From Gnetum montanum (taxonomy: Eukaryota > Streptophyta > Gnetopsida > Gnetales > Gnetaceae), in contig MNCI01023527.1 of NCBI GenBank assembly GCA_015680685.1, positions 713,883 to 777,882 on the forward strand: DNA of 64,000 bases, read 5' to 3'. The translations under genes were made by a program, and so were the position numbers. Below the pieces are notes generated by a model. It was given only the letters and a program-made list of their open reading frames with translations, made no database searches and was not told where the DNA came from. Positions 23,009-35,539 of this stretch are shown in pieces (within the stretch, counting starts at the first letter, position 1; each line of letters starts with the position of its first letter).

Positions 23009-25299
23009 TGTGCGTAGCATGAATATGAGTCATTTGTATAATGTAACGATAGAAAATTTCAGTGCTGGAAAATATAAAGATCATGTGTGAAGAAATTTAA
23101 CTCATAGATCCATGGGCCTTGGAAAGGATTTGGAGTGCCCTAAATGGTCTTATCAATCACTTAGGGACTTGGAAATTTTGTTACTAGTTATCACAAAAAT
23201 GAGAATAAACTGTAATGAATATGTGTAAAATGAAAATACAATGTGAGATCCCATAACAAGTAAAGAGAACAATATAGACAAACAAAAATGATTGAAAATC
23301 ATATATTAAATATAATTTTAAATGAATAAAATATGGGGGTTTGAGGAAGAGTATAGATCAAGGCTTTTAAAGCTTGAAAAATTAATACACATGTTGTAAT
23401 CTAGTATAGATTGTAGGGTGTGTTATGTACAGAGTTTGCACTATTTTCTTGATTTGATTTGCAACATAATAAATTCCTACTCCAAGTCATGTGCTTAGAA
23501 ATCAATGCTACTAAAGTTGTAAAAAGGTTGCAAAAATATGTTGCAAAACTCTATTATTTTCTATTAAGTGTTTTGCTATGTGGTTGCTCAAAAGGTCTTG
23601 AAAGATGCATCAAGTCTTGTATTTATAGTCTATGAATCTATTGTGCTGGCATTTGTTGTAGTTTTTGAGCATTACAAATTGTTCCTTGTTCAAAGTGTAC
23701 CATGTGGGCTTAAAAATAAAGTGCCACATGCTGCCATAGTGTGTGGAACTAAGATGTATAGTGTGTAAAATCAAAGTCCAAATCCCACATGCTATCTCTC
23801 ACACTGCTATAACATATGAAGTTGGAATGTGTAGTATATGATATTAAAATCCAAATCCCTCACATTGCCTTACACATTGCCATAGTATATGAAGTTAGAA
23901 TGTGCAACGTATGAAATTAAAAGGTCAAATTTTATAGCTTGTGGAGTATTTTTAGCCTCCACAAGGTGGCATAAATGGGATTTGTAGCTTATGGAGCACT
24001 TTTAGACTTCACAAGCTGGAGAAAGTGGAATTTGTAGCATGTGGACTATAGATCTTAATTTTTTATTGAAAAAGTACTTAAAATTTTACCAATATAAGGC
24101 TTTAGGATAGGATTTTTCGTAAGAAAACAACATCCTTATTTTTGCCTTCAAATATCCACCAAATTACAACAAAAATTTTAGGCTATGGGTTTTCATGTAC
24201 AACATGAATTTTTCCTTGAAGTATTTCATTGGCCCCTCTTTATTGATGTTTTGAGTATTGATCCAAGAGACATCAATAAAGAACACGAAACATTATGGTA
24301 GGTTCATCATCAATGCTTCCTCTCCACAATTGATTCTATAGTTTTCGAACTATGCTAAGAAGTGCTCATGAAGGTGAAATAGGATCATAATGGGATGTCA
24401 AGAGTTTGGGATGAGATAATGGCTATATTGGCTATCAAAGAATGGTCATATAGGCTAACGAAGAATTCAAAATGTTGGCATCATGGCTATGGTCTAGCAG
24501 TGGCATGCTTGCTAATTTAAAGAGGTATTCATGCTTTGCACTAAGAAATATTGGTTACTTACTGATATTTGGAGGGAACTAGCACTTAATAATAGGCTTC
24601 TTTGGCCACTTACCTCTCTCTCTATCTCTCTCTTTTACCAAAGTGAAACCTTCATTGGGTTTTATCTCCAAGGATGAATTCTTATATTCTCATTGAATGA
24701 GATGGATTACATTCAGTGAACTTGGTCAGTAGAACATGTCAAAGGAGATGTCACATGGCCATGGTGCATGAATGTTAATCATTGATTTTCAATATTAGCA
24801 AGTTAAGTAAGGTTGCAATTTGGCTATAGGGTTATGACTTAGGAGGAGTAACAGAGATGATGTGAGGTGAGAACTATTGATAGGATCGAACAAGCTAACT
24901 AAATCTTGTATACTGAGGTTACATGGTGACTCATCCTTTACAATGGGCCACAACCCTATGATGACTTTGGGCTTATCCTGCAAGCAAAACTTCAAGAGGA
25001 AAACTAAAAAAAATCAAAGAATACATATGTTTATTAAATGTTACATGAAGCAAAAAGTGTATATAGGCTACCATTGGTCATAATTGGAAGAACATGTAAA
25101 CTCTATGTCATGCTATGCATATTCATATAAAATTTACATTATTTATAAAAGGCTAAAGAGAGGCAGATGATTGTGCAAGCTCACTTGTTGTATACCACTA
25201 AAATTATCAATGTTAATTTTTTATCCAACTTGTGATTAAAAGCAAACAAAGGTTATAAACAAATGGGTCAAGGTTAGATGAAATATGGTTTGAGATAGA
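23009..25299. other. AT-rich DNA without recognised genes
   Basis: Apart from the tandem repeats listed separately and a CT-rich microsatellite at about 24606-24632, nothing coding is seen. Confidence 0.5.
23725..24050. repeat. Two adjoining imperfect tandem repeats
   Basis: 23725-23930 holds three diverged copies of a unit of about 70 bases with cacatgct/cacattgcc..., atatgaagtt.gaatgtg and attaaaatccaaatcc. 23931-24050 holds two copies plus the start of a third of a unit of about 50 bases beginning tttgtagct.(t/a)tggag and containing ttttagactt/cctcacaag. Confidence 0.6.
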
Positions 25300-28200
25300 A
25301 ATGGTTGACTAGGTTGGCCAATTCATTTCCATCCATGTCTATCAACTTGAATGATTAATTGTTATAAGCTTTGAGGATTGGAAAGGTCCTTTCCAATTGG
25401 CTGAGAATTTTTCTGCATGTTCATGAATGGCCTTGAGGACAAGGTCTTCTTCCTTGACTTTCTTCTTATCTAGGTTGTAATGATGCCGTTGTTTCTACTT
25501 TCCTTGGTATTGCTCAATGTTGGCAAGCAGTTATATTCACTTCCCCTCCACTAAGTTGAGGTCTATAGTATGCAACTATTTATTCTATTCATCATTGATG
25601 AAGTTAGACAAAGCTACCCTTAACAATGGTACTTGTAATTCAAGAGGCAAAATAGATTCAGATTCATAAACTAGGCTATACAAGGTGGCTTTGGTTGTAG
25701 TCCTAAAGGTTTTCATATAGGCCTACAATGCATATAGTAGTTATTCATGTCATTTACATTTACCATTATCTAACATTTTCTTTAAGACATTCACAATGAC
25801 TTTGTTGCTAGATTTAGCTTGGCCATTAGCCAACGGATAGTAACCAAATGAAAATGAATGCTTAATGTTTAGTTGTTGAAAAAAGGCATGCATTTCTCAT
25901 CTACTAAATTGTGGTCCATTATCTATCACAATTATCAAAGAAAGGCCAAAATGGAATAGTATGTTATTCTAGAAAAACTTGCAAACTTGTTGTGTTGTTG
26001 TTTTCCTAAGAGGGATAGCTTCAACGTACTTTGTAAAATGCTTAGTTGTGGTGATAATGAAACCATGTCCTATAGAGGATTTAGGCATTATTATTTTAAT
26101 TATGTTGATTTCCAACTATTGTAATGGCCATGTGGTTTGAGTGATGTGTAACTCAATCGGTGGCACATGTATTAAGTTGTTGTATTGTTAAAAGGCATCA
26201 TATGTTTTAACCTTTTGTAGGTAGTTACTCTCCATATAGGGCCAATAGTATCCTAATCATATAATCTTTATGGCCATGGCTCTAGGTCCTATATGTCCCC
26301 CACATATATTTTCATGAACTTGCTCAAGGACTCTACAAGCTTTGGGTTTTCCTAAGCATACTAATAATACACCATCATAGGGCCTTTGACATAATGTGTT
26401 ATTGGCTACAATGACATATTGTTTTGATCATTTACATACAATGTTCTTCTAAGAGGTAGTTAGATTCTATGGAGGTTCAACATGCATTAGGTAAAACCTA
26501 ATGTTTTCAAACTACTCTTATTGGGGAACATTGTCAATGGTGACTATAGAGGTCTCTTCAATGTTCTACATGATGGGAAGATCATACTTCTTTGTTAATG
26601 AAGGTAACTTGCTAAACACATCTAGTTTCATGCTTAGGACTAAGGTTGCAATTGCATCCAATAATGTGTTCTTGATTTGGGGGATGTGTTGGATAACAAT
26701 ATCTTTAAATTGTAGCATGAGTTTTTTTGGCTATATTGTAGTAAGGTTGTAAATGTTTACCCTTGCATGTGTACACTTTAGTTACTTGTTTAACCACAAG
26801 TTGCGAATCACTTTTTACCATCAAACATGTAATTCATAGGTTATAAGCTACCATCATTCCTCTGATTAATCCTTCATATTCTACTATGTTGTTAGTGCAT
26901 GAAAATTAGAAATGATAAGAAAAAGGTTGAATCTCATTAAAGGATAATGTTACAATGGCAACAACACTAGCTCCATGGGAAACTAAATCTCTATCAAAGT
27001 TCATGATGGCCTCATATCCCTTGGGTACCTTGTTGACAATGTTAACAGGCTTGTTAGGGAATTTAGGATCTATGGCTGCATTATCTTCAATCTAGAAAGT
27101 TGTGAGTTGCGTGGCTATAACTTGACCTTTTGTTCAGGCTTGGGATATGTAATGTAGATCAATCTCGACTATTATGGTCTTCCAATAGGCTATACATCTA
27201 CTCTCCTATATGTTGATCATTATGGATCTTAGTATGTTATCTTTGCATATGATGTTGACTTGGGTCCTAAAATGGTAGTGTCTCTAATTATTCAAAGAGA
27301 AGACTAGGGCTAGGCAGTGCTTCTTGATCCCATTGTATTAGGTCTTGTAAACCAATTCATCGCTTCAGTAGTAGATAGGTAAGTCTGCTCCATCATCTCA
27401 TTTTCAATAGAGCAAAGAGGCTATGGAGGTTTCAGAGATTGCAAGGTAGGTGTAAAATGATCTATCTTTTTAAGGAGGATACATGGTAGGCAATTATGCC
27501 AACTTGTGCTTAATGTTTTCAAAGGCTTCTTGGCATTGGTCAGTCCACTCATAGTTTATCCCTTTCTTAAGCAAGTGTTGCATAGGTTGTAGCTTATGTG
27601 TGAGCCTTGAGATAAATCTACAAATGAATTGCAATCTACCTTTTAAATGTCATAGTTTTGCAAGATTTCTCAGTGACGATAGGTTGGTCATGACCTTAAC
27701 CTTATTAGGGTTGACTCATATTCCTACCTCGAATACTACAAAACTAAGCATTTTACTAGTTTTAACATTGAAGATAAAATTTATGGAATTAAGTATAAGC
27801 TCTTACTTAAGACATCATTGTAATACTAGGTTTAGGTCATGTGCATTGTCATCGGTTATTTTGAACTTGATAATTATATCATCAACATAATCATTAAGTA
27901 ACCCTAGCATGTAGTCTCTAAAAATGTAAGTCATGACTCATTGATAGGTTGCTCCTATGTTATTTAAAAAAAATGACATCATGGTATAATAAAATGTTTC
28001 CCAAGGTGTTATAAAAGGTTGTGTACAATTAATGCTGTAGGTTAATCCTAACTTGGTGATATCTTGAGAACCCATCCATGAATGACAACAAGGCATGTCT
28101 AGCTGTACTATTGACTAGTTGATCAATACTAGGCAACTAGAATTCATATTTAATAGTTATCTTGTTGAGGTCATGGAAATCAATATAGATATGAATATTA

Positions 28201-28760
28201 CCATTTTTCTTAGGGACTATCACTATGTTAGATACCCAATTTGCATAATTGTCAATGTGCATGAAACTAGCTTGGGAAAGCTTCATAATCTCATCACAGA
28301 CTGCTAGTGCTAAATCTAGTCTAATCTTGTGTACCTTTTGTTTAACCAATTTGATACTAGGGTCGAGTATGATATTATGCTACACTAAATATGAATCAAG
28401 TCCTAGCATACCCTTGTACGACCAAGCAACGACTTTAATGTTATCTTTAAGGATCTTGGTGATGCCTTGGACTATTTGGGGTTAATTTTAGTGTATTCTT
28501 CACACCATTATGGGTTGTAATGGAAATCTCAACTAGAGAGTTTTTAGTGATGTCTCCAGCCTATAAATCTAGAGTTTTTACTATGTATTCAAGCCATTTG
28601 AGGGACTTCTATATTGAGGCTATGTGATAAAATAGGCTCCTAGGCTTGAGATCTAATTATTCTAGCTTAATTGATCATTCAATATCATCATAAGGTCCAT
28701 TCAGGATCAAAGGTAGTTTGAATAGTACCCATGTATCCATGATTTAATCCTACATATCAA
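25300..28760 (-). mobile_element. Element G: decayed gypsy pol of a second lineage
   Basis: Minus-strand order is RT, RNase H, integrase. RT at 28349-27850: YANWVSNIVIVPKKNGNIHI, IDFHDLNKITIK, then MTYIFRDYMLGL and a YVDD-box variant YINDIIIKFK. Integrase near 25960-25760: IVIDNGPQFSR, then SFSFGYYPLANGQAKSSNK. The RT wording (NIGATYQ.VMTYIF, DIIIK) differs from element C (FVDDFSTYG), so this is another gypsy group, probably Tat/Ogre-like. No LTRs or gag were found, and stops are everywhere. Confidence 0.75.
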
Positions 28761-28879
28761 CAAAAGCATATTAACTAGCATTTATATTGTATAACCATCC
28801 AATAATGTTAAAATAATGCATAATGTTGCAATGATAAAGTACAACATAGCTAAACGATGTTAAAATGAAGTGAGAAGAA

Positions 28880-29220
28880 GAAAAATGAGACCAAGTAATG
28901 TTCTAATAATGTAAATTGCAGACAAGTAATGCCAAATGATACCAATTAGGAACCAAATTATGGTCAATATCATGTAAAATGATGTCAAACGAGGCTGAAT
29001 GAGGCTTTAATGCTACCAAATAATATCAAATGATGCTAAATTATGGTCAAAATGGTGTCAAATGATACAAAATGAAGCCAAAATGATGATAAATGATCTC
29101 AAATATTATTAAAATGATGAAAAATGATATCAAATGATGTTGAATGGTACCAAAAGATACTAAATGATGTCAATTGATATCAAAATGATACCACATGATG
29201 TCAAATGATACAAAATTGTG
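28880..29220. repeat. Degenerate short-unit array (aaatgatgtc type)
   Basis: About 30 loosely spaced copies of units like aaatgatgtcaaatgatacc, 10-20 bases each. The array lies on the upstream side of the G pol remnant, where Tat/Ogre elements often carry satellite-like arrays. Confidence 0.65.
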
Positions 29221-31391
29221 TAGGAAGGGGTTGAATAAGTCTAAACATGGTCAATTATCATAGAAAAGGATTGAAAAGGGTTGAAAATAGTAATATATAT
29301 ATATTAGTTGATTTTATGGTCAAAATAAGGTAAAACTTGCTAAAAATAAGCTATAAGTTAAGACAAGTCAAAATTTAGAAAAAACAGGTCTATTTCTTGT
29401 TTCATTCTTAGTCTACAATGTCGTGAATATGTTTACTAGTGCATAGAGGCTTCATTAATTGTGCATAAGTATTAGGAGAGGATTTCCAACACTAGAACAT
29501 ACCGTATGAACCTATTTCTAGCTTGATTTTTTAAGGGAAGCATATGAGAGCTACATTGGATATTCAATACCTAGACATCCAACATTTAGCAATAATTTTT
29601 ATGTCTACCTATCCTTGAGCACAATGTGGTTGCAGAAGAGAATCTAGTATTGGATGATGCAGAAGAGTCTATATCTTCTACTATTTTTTCTAATTTTTGG
29701 TTAAATTGTGAGAATGTTTTTTTTTTATTCCTAGGCTTGCTTCATTTGATATTTTTCATTTTGTTTATGTCGAATATGAGGTTTAGGTTATATGATCATG
29801 ATTGAAATGAAATTTAGCTTTCAGGGCCTATTTTGCCAAAGATTTGGATTTTTTTTTCTAAGCCTGTTCATAGCATTTTTTCCTTAGTTCTAGTTAAAAT
29901 TTGGGCAAATTTTAACATTTCTTCTAAACTTTGTAGACTATAAATTTTGGTTTTGGACTCCATAGAACTATTGTATGAGGTATTATCATTATATAAAAGT
30001 GGAATTAGGTTTTTTTAAATTTTTTAAAATCTTTTAAGGATTTTCTTCCAACCCAACACAAAACATTTTTGACTTGTTTGCAGTTTTTCTATTAAAAAAC
30101 TGGTAGCATTAGTAATTTTTTGGTCACGTGAGTAGCATCTAGGATCCCTAGGGACAAACAATGTAGTGTAGAGGTGTTTGAGATGAAGTTAGAAATTTTT
30201 ATAATTTTTTAATGAAATTTTCTAGAGGTTTTACTATAATCATTTCTTTGTAAATTACATTTTCTTGGTAAAATTCTATGCAATTTCACATTGAAATTTG
30301 ATTTTTTCAAACTTGTTGGTGTAGTGTTGGAGCTTCATTTGTGTTTTCCTAAGTCTATTTTTAGCATATGGGGTTGAAATTAACTTTTTAGAAATTTTTG
30401 AGTTTTTCCTAGCTATGGAAGCTATGTTTATCAATTGTAGTTTTGGTGTTGATTTTTTTGTTTCTTTTGGAAATACTAATAGCATTGGGAATCTTGGATT
30501 TGTATTTTGGCTATTGTGAAAATATTTTCTAATCTTATGGCTAGCATATGGCACTCTTTGAGGTTTTTGGGACAAGATATGAGATGTTTTAAGATTTTTT
30601 AATAAGGTTGAATGACAATGTATTTCTTAAATATTCAAGAAATTTCATGTTTTGCATCACCACTCTTCCATGCATCCCCACAATTCCCAGTGTACAGGAT
30701 TTAGATGATTTTACCATACTTTCTTGTAACTTTTCACATATTAGGTTTCAATGCTACCAATTTTGGCCTCCTAGTTTTGTTAAAGCTTAGTTTCATGATA
30801 ATTGTTTGTAATAATGCTTGTTTTGGAACTTTATATGTGAATGTCAATTTATTTTTTTTATGTTAAGTGTTTGTCATAATGTTAAAAAAGCTAAACTTTG
30901 GTTCATGTTGGGAGTTTGAGTGGTGAAGCTAGTTATTTTTGGCATTTTAGTGCCAATGGTGTTATTGTAGAATTTATTTTTGTTTTAATTATGTTAAAAT
31001 TTTCTTTAAGGATTTTATGTTTTGTTATGGCTATGGTTGTATGGTTTGGTGCATGTAGTGCATTTTTGAAGCCCATCTTGATTATTCTGGAGTTGGTGGA
31101 AATCCTATGTTGCACAGGGACAACCACACAAAAGAGGTTAAACTTAGATATGTGCATTGATAGATATGCTCTGATATGGTTTAGACTTAGTGCAAGAGAA
31201 TTCTTGATGTACTTTCTCTACAACTATAGCGTTATCATGTGGTCACACTTGGTGGTGGATGTTCCCTTAGTCATCATAGAGACTCTCTTAGCAGGATCTT
31301 CTACCCATATATTGTAGTTCATAATAGATGTTCTTGACACTCAGAGAGAAATAGAGCATAATGAGAGCTCGTACTTAGTGGAAGTTAGATA
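29221..31391. other. T-rich DNA without a recognised gene
   Basis: Long T-rich stretches. One plus-strand open frame of 139 codons at 30898-31317 is mostly hydrophobic and fits T-richness; no family is recognised. It may be part of the decayed element split by insertion of C, since 31396 was once joined to 41190. Confidence 0.4.
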
Positions 31392-31396
31392 GTTAT
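31392..31396. other. Target-site duplication of element C, left copy
   Basis: GTTAT, repeated at 41185-41189. Confidence 0.85.
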
Positions 31397-32205
31397 TGAT
31401 GAGTGGCAAGGTAGCCCTACACTCAACCATACGAATACGAGCGTTACACGTGAGATCCAGTCAAACTTCGTAGACTAAGTGCCTACACGTCTTATGGAAC
31501 ACTTAAGGTTAATTGTTCGTTGTCTTCCCAAACTCACTTGTATTTGTCACGGTTGTATGGTTAAGTGAGTCTGAGGTATGTGATTTTTATATATTTTCTA
31601 TTTTATCTCCTATGGTAAAAGGTGAAGGGTTGAAGATACTAAGTAACTAACTTTAACTAACTAGTTTCTAATGCCTAGCATCAGTATCTATTCCCACTTA
31701 CCATTCACACCCTGAGCTAATGCAACTTTGGGCTTACCAGATGCTATTCATTGCTAGGATTACCAGGCGTAACGCATGTGCTCGAAGTGGTCATACTGAA
31801 TGCACTTAACTAGGAGTTGAGGGTTGAGAAGATTAAATTAATTAATAAAGCATTAAACGGTGATAAATAAATAACAATAAATAAAATTCCTATTTAGCCT
31901 AGTCCATGCACTGCAAGGTTTATCCAAAAGTTCATCTTTATTTCCGTACACAAACTTGTGCTGAGGTACAATATTTGCTCAAATAAAGATCCGTTCACTT
32001 TGAGACTCCTACTATGGGCACATCAAAATTATTCTATCTTTGGAGGGTAAAAACTGCCAGAGTTTCGCTAAGGGTCTAGATCTAGATGGAAAACAAGGGA
32101 GAGCTGCCTCTTATTTATAGACTTGGCGACACACTACGATATCGCATACATGATATCGCAAGGGAAGACACGATATCGTGGCCCATGCAATATCGCGTCC
32201 CATCA
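31397..32205 (-). repeat. 3' LTR of element C
   Basis: TG...CA ends. On the minus strand it carries four GATATC-type motifs (32137-32195), then CTATAAATAA (32120-32111), and an AATAAAG near 31940. Close to the partner LTR, with many transition differences. Confidence 0.9.
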
Positions 32206-32637
32206 TAGCCCCATGGCTAAATAAAAACTCATCCTCGAGTTCCTTGCAAAATATTGGGAAGGTATGCCATTATTGACTCAAATGAAACTAATGGTGAATG
32301 GGATGACATGTGAATGGATCATCATTACAAGACAAGACAAAACTAGTGTTCACGATAATAAGAGTGAACACCTTATACATTTGACATCAGGCCTTATTTG
32401 GCAGCTGAGAGAGAAGAGAGAAAAGAGAAGAAGTCTACTGCTGCCAACACCAAGATTGCACTTTTTGTTGTCCATCCATAAGCACACCATCCATCTCATT
32501 CCTTGCATAGCTACTTCAGCACCTGTCCATTCCAAGTGTTCACTCTAGATCCACTCTATTTTTGTATGATTGCCATCTGCACACACAACACAGTCTTTAT
32601 GTTAGCAAGGGTAAATGAATCACCATGTAGTTGATAC
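32206..32637 (-). pseudogene. Stub of the internal gene with intron, element C
   Basis: On the minus strand, donor GCAAG|GTATCAAC at 32637 and acceptor TGTGTGCAG at 32577 bound a 61-base intron directly followed by ATGGC, as in B and E. The frame after ATG meets a stop after six codons. None of the long coding part of B and E is present: the purine tract and LTR follow within about 370 bases. Confidence 0.5.
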
Positions 32638-34160
32638 CTTGCTTCAGTGTAAAGTCCATTGGCTGAGTTGTGATATGGCTGATGCAGATCTGGAGATATA
32701 ATAATGATGATTATCGAAGGTGTAGGGGTTAGGAGAAAATCAAAAAATTGGGTCCAGACCCCTATGACTAAGAGAAAACCTCTGGTAGTGATAGAATGGA
32801 AAAAATTAAAGGAATAAGGAAGATGGAGAAAAAGAGACAACTGTAATGTCAATGAGATGGATGCCAAGATGGAAATGAACAAAATAGAATTGATTGCAAA
32901 ATGTTGGGGGAATGAAATTAACTGGTGCACCAAATAGGAATGCCAGTGGGTCCTCCCCAAAGCAGGCTCATGCCCTTAATGCCCTAGCAAACCCACATTC
33001 AAAGAGTTTGGAGGCTCTGGGAACATTAGTTGGAACAAGAGTTAAAGTCTTAGCCACAAGAATTTGCCAAAAAGGAAAGAATGTGTCAACTAAAAGATAT
33101 ACTAATGATATAATCAGCAATGAGGTGGACAGTGGGGAGAAGGATGAAGAGAAGAGAATGGAATGGAATCCCAAGAACATGGTGGTTACAACCCCTTTTG
33201 TATTTCATGGTTAATGTGACTTAGTAGATCCCATTCCAAGTTCGGCCTCAAACAAACCACATTTAGTGACTTCGCATTAATGCATTTAGCCAAACCATCC
33301 ACTTGAAGTAAGAAGAATGCATCCCCTAAAGAGCCACCAACATTCTGACAAAGCGAAAGAGGGGATAGGAAGTGAGGAAGGGCCTTAGTTAGAGGGAACA
33401 TTTTATTTAGTTCCATAACCAGTGCTTGTAGCCCAAGTGATTATTTCGTCTAAGGGGTGTGCTTTGAATCCTCGCAGTCTTTTTTTTTTTTTTGGTTTTA
33501 TGTGTTTATACATGAGAACCATACCATGCAAAGAATTTGTTATTTTTATTTGCTCAACTTCCTGATAATGTGGTAATGTTGGAATGGGAAGGAAAAATCA
33601 AGAAGAAAACATCCAAGAACCCAAAATAATGGCCACCACAAATGCATCAAATCCCCTTGAAGTCACACCCTTTTCAATCCTTGAGTCCTTCCTTAGTTTG
33701 AGAAATACCCAATCACTGATTCGTTATAGTTCTTATTTAGAAAGGGACTATGCATTTCCAAGTTGAGAGAGACCATTAAAATTTGTGGATGTATGGATGA
33801 AGTGGACTCATTGCCTATCATATTAAAAGAACCATACCACAGTATCAACATTGTAACTTAAAGGTAAAAACCAAACATTAGCAATCAATAGAAAACAATT
33901 CATACCATCATTAGAGCACTTATTGGGTGACAGACTTACAAAATGGATAAGACACACAAATAAAAGAAAAAAGTATAACGGTGTTGTAAAACAAAAACAT
34001 AAAAGAACTAAGGGCCTCAATTGATTAGCATAGGTGGCCATCTCCCCCATGACTGAATTACAAGGAAGAGATCCAAAATAGTGAGTGTGGTTGTCCGCTA
34101 TCAGAGGTGTAATTTGCACTGGTTGTTCTTGGTTCACGGAAGGGTTTGGTTTGTTGCACA
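32638..34160 (-). other. Element C post-integrase zone
   Basis: Matched over most of its length by D (53215-54800). It holds the shared block gggtcctccccaaagcagg (32947-32966 region), also found in B and E, and a poly-T run at 33479-33493. No protein family is recognised. In position it matches the leader of the internal gene in B and E. Confidence 0.55.
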
Positions 34161-34289
34161 TTAACCAGTAATCTCTTATTAGGGGTTTCAGGCTTGTATA
34201 TTGTCATGGCTCTTGAAGGAAAGGTCGTATGAATAATGTAGGGTCCTTCCCAAAATGTTATTCATACGTTGTGGTACATGTGTGCGGTT

Positions 34290-35110
34290 CTAGTAAAGGA
34301 CCTTGTCTCCCGGTTGGTACTTGACCCTTCGATCTATTAAGTCATGACGTTGTTTATTATGTGCCTTGTGCAACTCATTTGATGATAGAGCAACCAATCT
34401 ATTCTCATCTAGCACGTTTAGAGCTGCCAATCTTTGTTTTTGTGCTAGGTCGAGGTCAAGGTGGAGGTCACATGCCATGGATAGTGTACGGAGCTCATTT
34501 TGTACTGGGAGCTTTGGAAGTTTTTCGTATACTAACTCATAGGGAGAGTAGCCTATAGGGAGTTTCCAAGTGGATCAGTATGCCCAGAGAGCATCATTTA
34601 GTTTTGTGCTCCAATCTCACCTAAATTTGCTAATTATTCTTGTTAATATTCTTGTAATCTCCCAATTAGTAACCTCGGCTTGGCCATTAGCTTGAGGGTG
34701 ATAAGGAGTGGTCAATTTATGTTCAGCCCCTAAGTGTTGCATCAACTTGCGAAAGGTTGCACTCGTAAAATTTGTTCCATTATCAGAGATGAGTGCATGC
34801 GGCACACCAAACCTGTTTACAATTTGTTGTTGTACAAATTGTGCAGCCGTAGACAATGTGCAGTCTGTTACAGTAGCTGCTTCAGCCCATTTAGTTAAAT
34901 AGTCAACAACAATGATGATATAAGCTTTCCCATTGGACATTGGTGTAATGGACCCCATAAAATATATTCCCCAAATGTCAAAGGGTTCCAAAGGTTGAAT
35001 CCATTATTGTGGATCCTCCATTCTAGTAGTCATTCCACCATCATGTTGACAGCTCTCACAGGATTGGACAAATTGATGGGCATCTCGAAATAACATTGGC
35101 TAGTAATATC
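34290..35110 (-). pseudogene. Element C integrase, first catalytic Asp lost
   Basis: The zinc part shows QFVQSCESCQHDGGM near 35090-35040. Catalytic core 34991-34617: WGIYFMGSITP, where relatives have GIDFMGP, so the first Asp is Tyr. Then come VVDYLTKWAEA, SDNGTNFTSATFR with the second Asp, and PYHPQANGQAEVTN with the Glu. The C-terminal part at 34478-34290 reads VLDENRLVALSSNE and RVKYQPGDKVLY, a typical GPY-like start. Without the first Asp it should not integrate DNA. Confidence 0.85.
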
Positions 35111-35539
35111 CTGCAAATAGGATGTTAATGGCCATTTGTCTCCCTACATAGTGATCCCCATAGGGACCCTCATGAGCATCTTGGAGAACTCTTAGTTGAT
35201 CCTCATCGGGCACATACCATCAAACCAAATCATCAGGACAAACTTTATAGAGTTGTCTCTTGATTTTCATGAAGTACTTGGTTTTATGAAGAAACTGTTG
35301 CTTCTTCCTAAAGTCCAACCCATGTGGTGTTTGTTGGGAAAGAAGATAAGTAAGAATGCTACTATACGAATTTTTTCCCATGGGTTGGTTATTCACTACA
35401 CTGACAAAGAGGCTTTCATTAGGAAAGTGATCAGATACGACATATTCGTCCTCTTTGCTGTCCCAGTGCAACTGAGAAAAATGATCTACGACTACATTCT
35501 TGGTGTCCTTTTGGTCTACTATTGTTAAGTCAAACTCCT

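Noticed and set aside
23000-23020. Target-site duplication for element B
   Set aside because: Bases before 13853 (tctgc) do not recur after the 3' LTR, whose end is truncated.
30898-31317. 139-codon plus-strand frame
   Set aside because: Hydrophobic text follows from T-rich DNA; no motif, promoter or homologue recognised.
32556-32960. 134-codon minus-strand hydrophobic frame in element C as a possible env
   Set aside because: It crosses the predicted intron, starts at no conserved ATG, and D has no matching open frame.
33823-34161. 112-codon minus-strand frame in C
   Set aside because: The equal stretch in D is not open and carries a repeat expansion, so the frame is not conserved.
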